From positions 204,477,847 through 204,541,846 of the forward strand of contig NC_089495.1 of NCBI RefSeq assembly GCF_036850765.1: a stretch of 64,000 bases of DNA. The letters run 5' to 3'. The stretch comes from Saccopteryx bilineata (Eukaryota > Chordata > Mammalia > Chiroptera > Emballonuridae). How positions within the stretch are numbered: position 1 is the first letter of the stretch; every line of letters begins with the position of its first letter. The notes under the pieces were generated by a model. It made no database searches and was not told the DNA's origin. It saw only the letters and a list, made by a program, of their open reading frames with translations. A program made the translations under genes and the position numbers. Positions 10,705 through 19,891 of this stretch are shown here, in pieces.

Positions 10705-11048
10705 TTTTTATTTTTTTTAATTTTATTTTTTTAACAGGGACAGAAAGAAAGTCAGAGAGAGGGATAGACAGGGACAGACAGGACTGGAGAGAAATGAGAA
10801 GCATCAATCATCAGGGGTTTTTTTGTTGCGACACCTTAGTTGTTCATTGATTGCTTTTTCATATGTGCCTTGACCGCGGGCCTTCAGCAGACCGAGTAAC
10901 CCCTTGCTCAAGCCAGCGACCTTGGGTCCAAGCTGGTGGGCTTTTTGCTCAAACCAGATGAGCCCATGCTCAAGCTGGTGACCTCAGGGTTTCGAACCTG
11001 GGTCACCCAGTCCGACGCTCTATCCACTGCGCCACCGCCTGGTCAGGC
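10705..11048 (-). mobile_element. Bat SINE with internal short tandem units
   Basis: The minus strand starts GCCTGACCAGGCGGTGGCGC, followed by the B-box region and several imperfect GCTTGAGC/AGCTTGG-type internal units, then 'AAGGCACATATGAAAAAGCA' and an A-rich tail. Imperfect target duplications lie at 10691-10704 and 11051-11064 around the shared TAATTTTTT. It belongs with the copies at 47946 and 52190. Confidence 0.9.
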
Positions 11049-11194
11049 TGTCATAATTTTTTAAGTCAGCTAGTCGATGAGCGTCACCAGGGCGGGGCTG
11101 GGTCCACGTTGTTTATGGCTGTATTCCCCATGCCAGGCACACAGAGGATACACAAACTGGCACAGGAACAAACAGTAGATGGACGTAGGGATAC

Positions 11195-11320
11195 TAAGAG
11201 TTAACATTTATTGAGTGCTTATTCTCATAGCAGCCCAGTTTACCACCATTGAAAACTGAGGCTGGGAGAAATCAAGGTGCTCCTATGAGGTCATTCAGTG
11301 GTAGAACCCCTCGGGAAGGG
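11195..11320 (+). repeat. MIR fragment
   Basis: 'gagttaacatttattgagtg' is the MIR 5' part. The core is shortened by an internal deletion, leaving 'gaaaactgaggctgggagaa'. Confidence 0.7.
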
Positions 11321-11419
11321 CACACTAAATGATGACCGACTGACTGATTAGGAGGAGGCGGAGCACTGTGGTGGGAAATGCTGTAGACTCCAGTCTGAGA
11401 CATGCGTTTGGAGTATAGT

Positions 11420-11640
11420 TCGTTCGTTCATTCGCTTGTTTACTCAATAACCATTAAACCTCAGCCCCTGTGGTAGGTGCTGGGAGGTACAAGCAACCAG
11501 GCAATCATGATGACATCTGTAGTTAGAGCTGGGATGGGAAAGGCCCGGGGTTCTGTGGGCCACCACAGAAGTCCCTGAACCAAACAGAATGGTCAGGAAG
11601 CCTTTTTGAGTCAGGTGGGCCAGAAGCAGCAGGTTGGCAT
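11420..11640 (-). mobile_element. L2 LINE fragment, antisense
   Basis: 'gttcgttcattcgcttgttt' and 'ggtaggtgctgggaggtaca' match the reversed L2 3' end. It stops about 100 bp before the minisatellite. Confidence 0.6.
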
Positions 11641-11744
11641 GGCCGGGCAGACTGCAGGGGGGGATGCTTTGAAGTGGGGGGTGGTGGCAATGGTTGCACA
11701 ACTGATGTGGCACCAGCGCCTGACATTGAACACCGCCCCTTTGC

Positions 11745-14700
11745 AAGGCTCCGGGGCCTCCTCCCGGCCTTTGGTGGACATCCCTCTACGAGGCCTCCTC
11801 CCGGCCTTTGGTGGACATCCCTCTACGAGGCCTCCTCCCGGCCTTTGATGGACATCCCTCTACGAGGCCTCCTCCCGGCCTTTGGTGGACATCCCTCTAC
11901 GAGGCCTCCTCCCGGCCTTTGATGGACATCCCTCTACGAGGCCTCCTCCCGGCTTTTGGTAGACATCCCTCTGTGAGGCTCTGGGGCCTCCTCCCGGCCT
12001 TTGGTGGACATCCCCCCACGAGGCTCCGGGGCCTCCTCCCGGCCTTTGGTGGACAGGCCTCTGTGAGTCTCCGGGGCCTCCTCCCGGCCTTTGGCGGACA
12101 CCCCTCTGCGAGGCTCCGGGGCCTCCTCCCGGCCTTTGGTGGACATCCCTCTGCGAGGCTCTGGGGCCTCCTCCCGGCCTTTGGTGGACACACCTCTGCG
12201 AGTCTCCGGGGCCTCCTCCCGGCCTTTGGTGGACAGGCCTCTGTGAGTCTCCGGGGCTTCCTCCCGGCCTTTGGTGGACATCCCCCCGGGAGGCTCCAGG
12301 GCCTCCTCCCAGCCTTTGGTGGCCATCCCTCCGCGAGGCTCCGGGGCCTCCTCCCGGCCTCTGGCGGACATCCCCCCACAAGGCTCCGGGGCCTCCTCCC
12401 GGCCTCTGGTGGACATCCCCCCGCGAGGCTCCGGGGCCTCCTCCCGGCCTCTGGCGGACATCCCCCCATGAGGCTCCGGGGCCTCCTCCCGGCCTTTGGC
12501 GGACATCCCCCCGCGAGGCTCCGGGGCCTCCTCCCGGCCTTCGGTGGACATCCCCCCGCGAGGCTCCGGGGCCTCCTCCCGGCCTTCGGTGGACATCCCT
12601 CTGCGAGGCTCCGGGGCCTCCTCCCGGCCTTTGGTGGACATCCCTCTGCGAGGCTCCGGGGCCTCCTCCCGGCCTTTGGTGGACATCCCCCCGCGAGGCT
12701 CCGGGGCCTCCTCCCGGCCTTTGGTGGCCATCTCTCTGCGAGGCTCCGGGGCATCCTCCCGGCCTCTGGTGGACACCCCCCCGCGAGGCTCCGGGGCCTC
12801 CTCCCGGCCTTCGGTGGACATCCCCCGCGAGGCTCCGGGGCCTCCTCCCGGCCTTCGGTGGACATCCCCCCGCGAGGCTCTGGGGCCTCCTCCCGGCCTT
12901 CGGTGAACATCCCCCCGCGGGGCTCCGGGGCCTCCTCCCGGCCTTTGGTGGACATCCCCCCGCGGGGCTCCGGGGCCTCCTCCCGGCCTTTGGTGGACAT
13001 CCCCCCGCGGGGCTCCGGGGCCTCCTCCCGGCCTTTGGCGGACACCCCTCCGCGGGGCTCCGGGGCCTCCTCCCGGCCTCTGGCGGACATCCCCCCACAA
13101 GGCTCCGGGGCCTCCTCCCGGCCTCTGGTGGACATCCCCCCGCGAGGCTCCGGGGCCTCCTCCCGGCCTCTGGCGGACATCCCCCCACGAGGCTCCGGGG
13201 CCTCCTCCCGGCCTTTGGCGGACATCCCCCCGCGAGGCTCCGGGGCCTCCTCCCGGCCTTCGGTGGACATCCCCCCGCGAGGCTCCGGGGCATCCTCCCG
13301 GCCTCTGGTGGACACCCCCCCGCGAGGCTCCGGGGCCTCCTCCCGGCCTTTGGTGGACATCCCTCTGCGAGGCTCCGGGGCCTCCTCCCGGCCTTTGGTG
13401 GACATCCCCCCGCGAGGCTCCGGGGCCTCCTCCCGGCCTTTGGTGGCCATCTCTCTGCGAGGCTCCGGGGCATCCTCCCGGCCTCTGGTGGACACCCCCC
13501 CGCGAGGCTCCGGGGCCTCCTCCCGGCCTTCGGTGGACATCCCCCCGCGAGGCTCCGGGGCCTCCTCCCGGCCTTCGGTGGACATCCCCCCGCGAGGCTC
13601 CGGGGCCTCCTCCCGGCCTTTGGTGGCCATCTCTCTGCGAGGCTCCGGGGCCTCCTCCCGGCCTCTGGTGGACACCCCCCCGCGAGGCTCCGGGGCCTCC
13701 TCCCGGCCTTCGGTGGACATCCCCCGCGAGGCTCCGGGGCCTCCTCCCGGCCTTCGGTGGACATCCCCCCGCGAGGCTCTGGGGCCTCCTCCCGGCCTTT
13801 GGTGGCCATCTCTCTGCGAGGCTCCGGGGCATCCTCCCGGCCTCTGGTGGACACCCCCCCGCGAGGCTCCGGGGCCTCCTCCCGGCCTTCGGTGGACATC
13901 CCCCGCGAGGCTCCGGGGCCTCCTCCCGGCCTTCGGTGGACATCCCCCCGCGGGGCTCCGGGGCCTCCTCCCGGCCCTTGGTGGACATCCCCCCGCGGGG
14001 CTCCGGGGCCTCCTCCCGGCCTTTGGTGGACATCCCCCCCGCGGGGCTCCGGGGCCTCCTCCCGGCCTTTGGTGGACATCCCCCCGCGGGGCTCCGGGGC
14101 CTCCTCCCGGCCTTTGGCGGACACCCCTCTGCGAGGCTCCGGAGCCTCCTCCCGGCCTTTGGCAGACACCCCTCTGCGAGGCTCCAGGGCCTCCTCCCGG
14201 CCTTTGGCGGACACCCCTCTGCGAGACTCCGGGGCCTCCTCCCGGCCTTTGGTGGACATCCCTCTGCGAGGCTCCGGGGCCTCCTCCCGGCCTTTGGTGG
14301 ACATCCCCCCGTGAGGCTCCGGGGCCTCCTCCCGGCCTTTGGTGGACACCCCTCTGCGAGGCTCCGGGGCCTCCTCCCGGCCTTTGGTGGACATCCCTCT
14401 GTGAGGCTCCGGGGCCTCCTCCCGGCCTTTGGTGGACATCCCCCCGCGAGGCTCCGGGGCCTCCTCCCGGCCTTTGGTGGACATCCCCCCGTGAGGCTCC
14501 GGGGCCTCCTCCCGGCCTTTGGTGGACACCCCTCTGCGAGGCTCCGGGGCCTCCTCCCGGCCTTTGGTGGACATCCCCCCGTGGGGCTCCGGGGCCTCCT
14601 CCCGGCCTTTGGTGGACATCCCCCCGCGGGGCTCCGGGGCCTCCTCCCGGCCTTTGGTGGACATCCCCCCGCGGGGCTCCGGGGCCTCCTCCCGGCCTTT

Positions 14701-15036
14701 GGTGGACATCCCTCTGCGAGGCTCCGGGGCCTCCTCCCGGCCTTTGGTGGACATCCCCCCGCGGGGCTCCGGGGCCTCCTCCCGGCCTTTGGCGGACACC
14801 CCTCTGCAAGTCTCCGGGGCCTCCTCCCGGCCTTTGGCGGACACCCCTCTGCGAGGCTCCAGGGCCTCCTCCCGGCCTTCGGTGGACATCCCCCCGCGAG
14901 GCTCCGGGGCCTCCTCCCGGCCTTCGGTGGACATCCCCCCGCGAGGCTCCGGGGCCTCCTCCCGGCCTTCGGTGGACATCCCCCCCGCGAGGCTCCGGGG
15001 CTTCCTCCTGGCCTTTGGCGGACAGGCCTCTGTGGG
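11745..15036. repeat. GC-rich minisatellite, 45-bp unit, about 74 copies
   Basis: The unit begins GCCTCCTCCCGGCCTTTGGT and continues with variants of GGACATCCCCCCGCGAGGCT and CCGGG. The first five units are 37 bp (starts at 11756, 11793, 11830, 11867 and 11904) and lack GCTCCGGG. From 11941 the period is 45 bp for about 68 units, with three 44-bp and two 46-bp exceptions and a partial last unit at about 15000. 45 is divisible by 3 and the consensus has no stop codon in any frame. The forward frames therefore read as repeats of GLLPAFGGHPPARLR, ASSRPLVDIPPRGSG and PPPGLWWTSPREAPG, and the reverse frames are equally open. There is no sign of a real protein: no flanking non-repeat coding sequence, no splice context, and frame changes without any consequence. 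Confidence 0.97.
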
Positions 15037-15039
15037 TAT

Positions 15040-15865
15040 CTGAGTCGCTCTGCTCAACCCTAGGCCTGAAACCATCCCACCTAGGGCAGCGGGGGGTGGG
15101 GGACACCTCACCTTTGAGTTGCAGGCATTTCTACTGATCTGGGCCCACAGTCAGAGCTTAGTGAAAAATAGGTGATTTGGGCCAAACCAGACAAAGGCCA
15201 GGGTCCTGCTCTGCCTATGGCTCTGAGCCTGTTGGCGACTGTGGGACTCAGTTTACCCATCTGTAACAGGCAGTTTAAACTAGACAGACATTCCGCAGAC
15301 CCTTCACCACTCACCTCTGTGATCCAGCATATTACTGTCAGTATCCTAAGCAGACACAAGCTCTGGGGCCCAGGACCCCAGCTTTGATCCCAGCCTCCCT
15401 TGGACACCTGGATTAAAGGTAAAAAAAAAATACAGCCAGAGGCTCCACTGACCTGTGATTAATGGGGTTTGAGACTGAGAAGAAACCTTTTGGCCAGTTT
15501 CTCAAATGGGAAGAAAGGAGGAACAGTTGCCCCCTTAAGATCACGATTGTCCACCTCACCCCCAATCTGAGCATTGTGAGAAACTTACCTCCTACCCAGC
15601 ATGCTCTGGGGCAGGGCCTTCCTGCTAAAGCATGCCACTGATATGCACAGACCAGAGGTCCAAGAATCTGTTTCCACAGAAGTGGTCAGGGGTTGTAGCA
15701 GGCCGTCCTCACTCCTGGGGTCAGCCGCCCCTACCTGGGGCAGGAGGCTGAGATGTGTCTGGTGTGTGTGTGTGGGGGGGGGAGCCGACGCCCGGGAGGA
15801 GAAACCACGGCCTCTGACCTGCAAGCTCCGTACCCACAGACCCCTGGCCCGCTCTGGCTGCCCTC
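15040..15865. other. Unique sequence, no gene seen
   Basis: A weak antisense MIR-like piece lies near 15225-15270 and an A10 run near 15421. No exon recognised. Confidence 0.35.
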
Positions 15866-15867
15866 CA

Positions 15868-16405
15868 TTGCTCCTTTCCTTTCTAATGTCTCAGTTTCTC
15901 CCCTATTTAAAACTCGCCAATGGCTTCCCATCACATCTAGAATGCAATCCAAAGTTTTCCCCGTTTACTGCCTTCCAGTCCCTTCCTCATTCACCTCCCT
16001 CTAGCCACACCTGCCGCCTTCCAGCTTCTGGAAAATGCCCGTCTCTTTCCTACCTCAGAGCCTTTGCACATGCTGCTGCCTTGGCCTGGAATGCTCTTTC
16101 CTCCTAACATAGCCTAGCTAGCTTCTTTTTATTTAAGTCACTACTCAAGTCTACCTCCTCGGAGGGCTCTTTCCCGATCCCCCTAAGAAAAGCACTGTTT
16201 TTTGCAGCTTCCTCTTTCCCATATGGCCCTTTCCCCAAGATATAATTATTGATAGTTAGTTTATTCAACAGCCTCCCTCTACCCCCGCCCCACCCATCAG
16301 TAAGCTCCAAGAGGGCAAGGACCTTGGGATCCCATGACTATCCCCCCCCAGCACCTGGGGCATAATGACTGCTCAAGAAATGTTTGTTGAATGAATAAAG
16401 CATGA
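15868..16405 (+). mobile_element. L2 LINE 3' region, sense
   Basis: In order: 'aaaactcgccaatggcttcc', 'agagcctttgcacatgctgc', 'ccttggcctggaatgctctt', and the 3' end 'aatgtttgttgaatgaataa'. This is a long, well-ordered L2 tail. Confidence 0.8.
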
Positions 16406-16474
16406 ACAGTATCAAAAAATGCTCATCCTCCTCCTCCTTGAATACTTTGCAGCCTCTGTGAAGGAGAAAAATGG

Positions 16475-16620
16475 CATTTATTGGAAGACCTGTTACATGC
16501 CAGGCTCCCTCACATAATGTATTCTGCCGAGCCTTTATAGCCATGGCGCTCTGTCCCTTGTGCAGATGAGGCAGTTGGGGTTCAGTGACCGGCCTGAGGC
16601 CACACAGCAAAGGGTGGGCT
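16475..16620 (+). repeat. MIR fragment
   Basis: 'gcatttattggaagacctgt' and 'cagatgaggcagttggggtt' followed by 'ggccacacagcaaagggtgg'. Confidence 0.65.
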
Positions 16621-18249
16621 GATGGGCTCATTTAGGTGGGAGGCAGCCATTGGGTATGAAGAGCCTGAAGAATCCCATGGCAAATAGTGGTCAGGATGGA
16701 ATCCCAAGTCTGTCTGACTCCACCCAAAGCCTCTAGTCTTTTCACTGTATCACAGCTTCTGCCAGGCCAGAAGTCCGCCCCGGGATCGACAACCAGGTTT
16801 TTGATTCTGTAAGGCAGGGTAAGACCCAGATTCCATGCAGAGGTGGTCTAGCTTTATGGTTATTCAACTGTTTCTTGGAACTGGATAGAGAGATCGATGC
16901 TCCAATGGGATCCCCCACCGCCTAGGCACCAGGGCCCGCTAGAGCACTGTGGCCTCGCAGGAAGGAAGTCAGCCGTGGGGGTGTCAAGGGGTATATTGGA
17001 AAAGTCAGCAGGGCAAGGGGGCTTCCAAATCAGGCAGGAGCCCCCGCGCCCCTGGAGTCGGGTGGCCCTTTGGTAGTGCCGTCCCCTCTCTGAGCCCCAG
17101 GGGTCATCTCTGAAACAATAGGCATGCCAGCTTGGAATCAAAAAGAGCTCTTAGGAAGAAAAAGAGGAAACATGATGGGAATTGTTGGTGTATATAAAGC
17201 AACATGGAAATGTAAATTATCTAAAAATAAGTCTATGTGAAATGCAGAGAGAAGTTGGGACTTGGATGACCTCTTGGGTTATTTCAGCATTTATTGGCAC
17301 CTACTGTGTGCCAGGTGGTAGGCTAGGGCCTGGGGTATAGGGATGAGTCAGACATGGGCCCTTCACTCCCTATCTACTGGGGGAAGGGAACTGGAATTCC
17401 TCCCAGCAAGATGGTAGGGCGAGACTTCTTGTAGGATGTGGTAGCAAGAGCCAGATAGACCTATGAGCTGAAACCTTTCCTTCCTTCCCACATGACCTTG
17501 AGCAGGTCAAGCCACCTCTCTAAGCCCCCAGGCCTCCAACCTGTAAAAATGGCCAGGTTCCCTTTGCCTCTCAGGGCTGCCAGGACATGGCACGTGGTAG
17601 ATACCAGAGTGGAGTACCTTGGGATGAGGGTACTTAGTACTTCTAGGCAGAAAATGGTCCTGCATTGGCCAAAATCTGGGCCTCAGGCTGGGCTGGTGAC
17701 TTACAGGGGAGGCCTGGGGATGTGTGGGCTAAACCCCAGGGAACAGCACAGAAAGAGACACAGCAATTCTTTGAGACCTGTTAAGAAAGGAGGACAGAAA
17801 TTCAGGAGAACTGGCCTGTGCCTTTATTTATGTTGGTAATTTTGTTAAGGGGGAGGGGGCTGGCTTTACTCTAGCTCAGCCCTGCCCAGGGAGGAGGGAG
17901 ATGGTAGGCCACCTGAGTTTATTAAGCTAGAGATTCTGGGCCAAGGTGCACCCACGAAGATGGTATTTCAGGCTGAATTTATGGGTGTGTTGAGTGTTGC
18001 CTGAAGCCTTGGTAGGGCTGGCCTGAATGAGGCCATGGGCCAATGCTGACGATGACTTCCTTGGGGCCTGGGGCTGTCCCAGGGCAGTGAGGCTGGTAGA
18101 AGCAAGGCTGGCTAAACTTTGGGGAATATGGGATGAGGCTGAGGGGAGGAAGTTGGGGGGTCTTAAGGTGGCAGTTAGGGGTTCCCCAAGGGAACATTGC
18201 TCTTCTGGCCCTGGGCTCGCATTAGAGAGGTCAGGCTAGTTGCCAAGAG
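16621..18249. other. Mostly unique upstream flank of NOL4L
   Basis: Holds a short antisense L2 end near 17280-17400 ('cacctactgtgtgccaggtg') and an antisense MIR near 17485-17640 ('catgaccttgagcaggtcaa'). No exon recognised. It adjoins the CpG island. Confidence 0.4.
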
Positions 18250-18526
18250 GGGCCCTGCCCTGTACCGCCAGCGCTGACTAAAAACCGGGCGGGGTAGCCT
18301 GGCGAAGCAGGGACTCTAGTGGCCGGGCGGGGTCTGTGCCCTACTACCTGTGAGACCGCCAGGTCCAGGAGGAGACGGCCTGGGAAGCTTGGGCCAGGCC
18401 CGGCCAGAGGGAACTCAGTCTCAGGGCTGAGCACTGCGCGCCTGCGGCTCCGGCCCTCCCAGGGGCTGCGGGCGCGGAAGCCCCCACGCCCCCAGGGGCC
18501 GGGCTGGGGCGGAGGCTGGGCCCCGC

Positions 18527-18550
18527 GGGCGGGCGCGGGAGGGGGGGGGG
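18527..18550 (+). promoter_or_regulatory. G-quadruplex motif in the NOL4L promoter island
   Basis: G runs at 18527-18529, 18531-18533, 18537-18539 and a G10 run at 18541-18550 with loops of 1 to 3 nt. It lies about 600 bp upstream of the coding start on the coding strand. Confidence 0.65.
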
Positions 18551-18670
18551 CACGGCGGCGAAGGCTGCGACGCTCTAACAGGTGGGATCCCGCGGCGTGG
18601 TGGAGGCGGGCGCGGGAGGAGGAGGAGGAGGAGGAAGAGCAGCGGCAGCGGGAGCCTGAGCGAGAGCAGG

Positions 18671-18688
18671 ATGAACCGCGCGAGCTGA
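18671..18688 (+). promoter_or_regulatory. Candidate 5-codon upstream ORF in the NOL4L leader
   Basis: ATG AAC CGC GCG AGC TGA, encoding MNRAS. It has A at -3 and A at +4, a usable context. It is the only ATG I found between about 18420 and the main start at 19126. If it is in the transcript, it could restrain initiation at the main start. Whether transcription begins upstream of it is unknown. Confidence 0.5.
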
Positions 18689-18690
18689 CA

Positions 18691-18929
18691 GCCGCCGCCG
18701 CTGCCGCTGCCGCCGCCGCCTGCGCCCAGGCTCGGTCTCGCTCCCCGCGCCCGGGGCCGCTCCCCGCCTCCCGCCTCCCCCGGCCGCCCGCGGGGCGGCC
18801 CGCCCCCTCTGCACCTCCGGGCCCGGAGCTGCCTCCATCGCTCCTGCATCCCGGCCGGGGGGAGGAGGAGGCGGAGCAGGAGGCGAGCCGGAGCCGCCGC
18901 CGCCAACGCCGCCGCCGCCGCCGCCGCCC
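18691..18929 (+). repeat. Two GCC/CCG trinucleotide tracts in the presumed 5' UTR
   Basis: One tract lies at about 18691-18720 (GCC with CTG interruptions) and one at about 18894-18929 (a GCC run with a CAAC interruption). Both are interrupted and are typical of GC-rich first exons. They could be length-variable. Confidence 0.85.
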
Positions 18930-19125
18930 GAGCAGGACAGAGCGCGCCGCAGCCCCGTGCGTCTGGCCGCCGCCCGTGCCCATCAAGCAGCTGCTCCGGA
19001 GCCACACCGTGGGACAGCCCGGGCCGCGGCGCGCCCCGGCCCGGCCCAGCCCAGCCCAGCCCAGTCCCAGCACCGGGCGGCCGGGTGGCCGGCCCGCCCC
19101 CGAGGGCGCCGGGCGCGGCGGGAGG

Positions 19126-19446
19126 ATGCCGAAGCCGACGCTGCTGCTGCGCGGGGGCTGGGAGCGCGAGCGCAGTCCCGGGGACTCGGAGCTGGGCCGC
19201 CAGTTCCGGGACTGGTGCTTGCGCACCTACGGCGACTCGGCCAAAACCAAGACGGTGACACGCAGCAAATACCAGCGGATCGCCGAGGTCCTGCAGGGCG
19301 GCGGCGGGACCGGCGCGGGCAGCGGCCCGGCGGCCGGCGAAAAAGGCAAGTTCCAGTTCTGGGTGCGCTCCAAGGGCTTCCGCCTGGGCAGCGGCCGGGA
19401 ACCCAAGATGGGCCAAGTGGTGTATGTGCCGGTCAAGACGGGCTCG
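19126..19446 (+). CDS. NOL4L: NOL4L (nucleolar protein 4-like), first coding exon, partial
   Basis: 107 codons ending exactly at a codon boundary before the consensus donor GTGAGT at 19447. The protein begins MPKPTLLLRGG. The family signature spans residues about 26-106: QFRDWCLRTYGDSAKTKTVT (26-45), KYQRIAEVLQ, FQFWVRSKGFRLG (76-88) and VVYVPVKTGS. This closely matches the N-terminal region of NOL4 proteins as I know them (QF.DWCLRTYGDS.KTKTVT, F.FWVKSKGF.LG, YVPVKT). The divergent first 25 residues and the Gly-rich insert (58-72) argue for the paralogue NOL4L rather than NOL4. The start was chosen because it is the first ATG in this frame, with A at -3. The frame is open further upstream but has no ATG there, only GC-rich low-complexity codons. 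NOL4-family proteins are nuclear. Their biochemical activity is poorly defined, and NOL4L is known as a leukaemia fusion partner. Later exons lie outside the window or were not recognised. Confidence 0.88.
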
Positions 19447-19849
19447 GTGAGTGCGCGCGCGGCGGCCGCGGGCCGGTCCCGCCGCGGGGTTCGGGGCGGG
19501 CGGGGGCGGGGTGGGGGTGTGGATGTGTGTCCGAACCTGTGTCCCTGAGGCTGTCCGTGGGTTTGGCCCGCCCTAGGCGCACGCGACCCTGCTCACCCGC
19601 CCGCCCCAGCCCGCTCAGGCAGCGCTCCGGGTTCGGGGCGTCCCTGCCCCCCTCTGCGCCGCTGCCCTGGCCGTGGCCGTGCGGGGCGGGCTGTCCCGGG
19701 CTTCTCACCCCAGCATGTTCCGTCCTCCTGTCCCCTCCCCCAGCCAGCAGGCGGCTTCTCTGGAGCCTGAACCTCCCCCCCCCGCCCCGCTCGCCCAGGG
19801 GCTGCCTGTCCCGGGCGCCTCGCGCTCCCGCCCCCGGGCCGGCTGGGCG

Positions 19850-19850
<1 letters not shown>

Positions 19851-19880
<30 letters not shown>

Positions 19881-19891
19881 CGTGTGTGTGC
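19851..19891. repeat. (TG)n(CG)n(TG)n tract, Z-DNA prone
   Basis: A TG run passes into CGCGCGCG and back to TG, about 41 bp of strictly alternating purine-pyrimidine, 400 bp inside intron 1 and still within the CpG island. Confidence 0.9.

Noticed and set aside
11745..15036. CRISPR array
   Set aside because: Units are contiguous with no unique spacers, and the context is a mammalian genome.
11808..15137. A forward 1109-codon open frame and reverse frames of 1083, 1069 and 699 codons as genes
   Set aside because: They are by-products of a stop-free 45-bp repeat. All frames are equally open, frame shifts have no effect, and no non-repeat coding flank exists.
18231..19226. 331-codon minus-strand frames overlapping NOL4L exon 1
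   Set aside because: GC-rich sequence has few stops on either strand. Low-complexity Arg/Ser/Pro/Ala content with no family resemblance, while the + strand carries a recognisable conserved exon.
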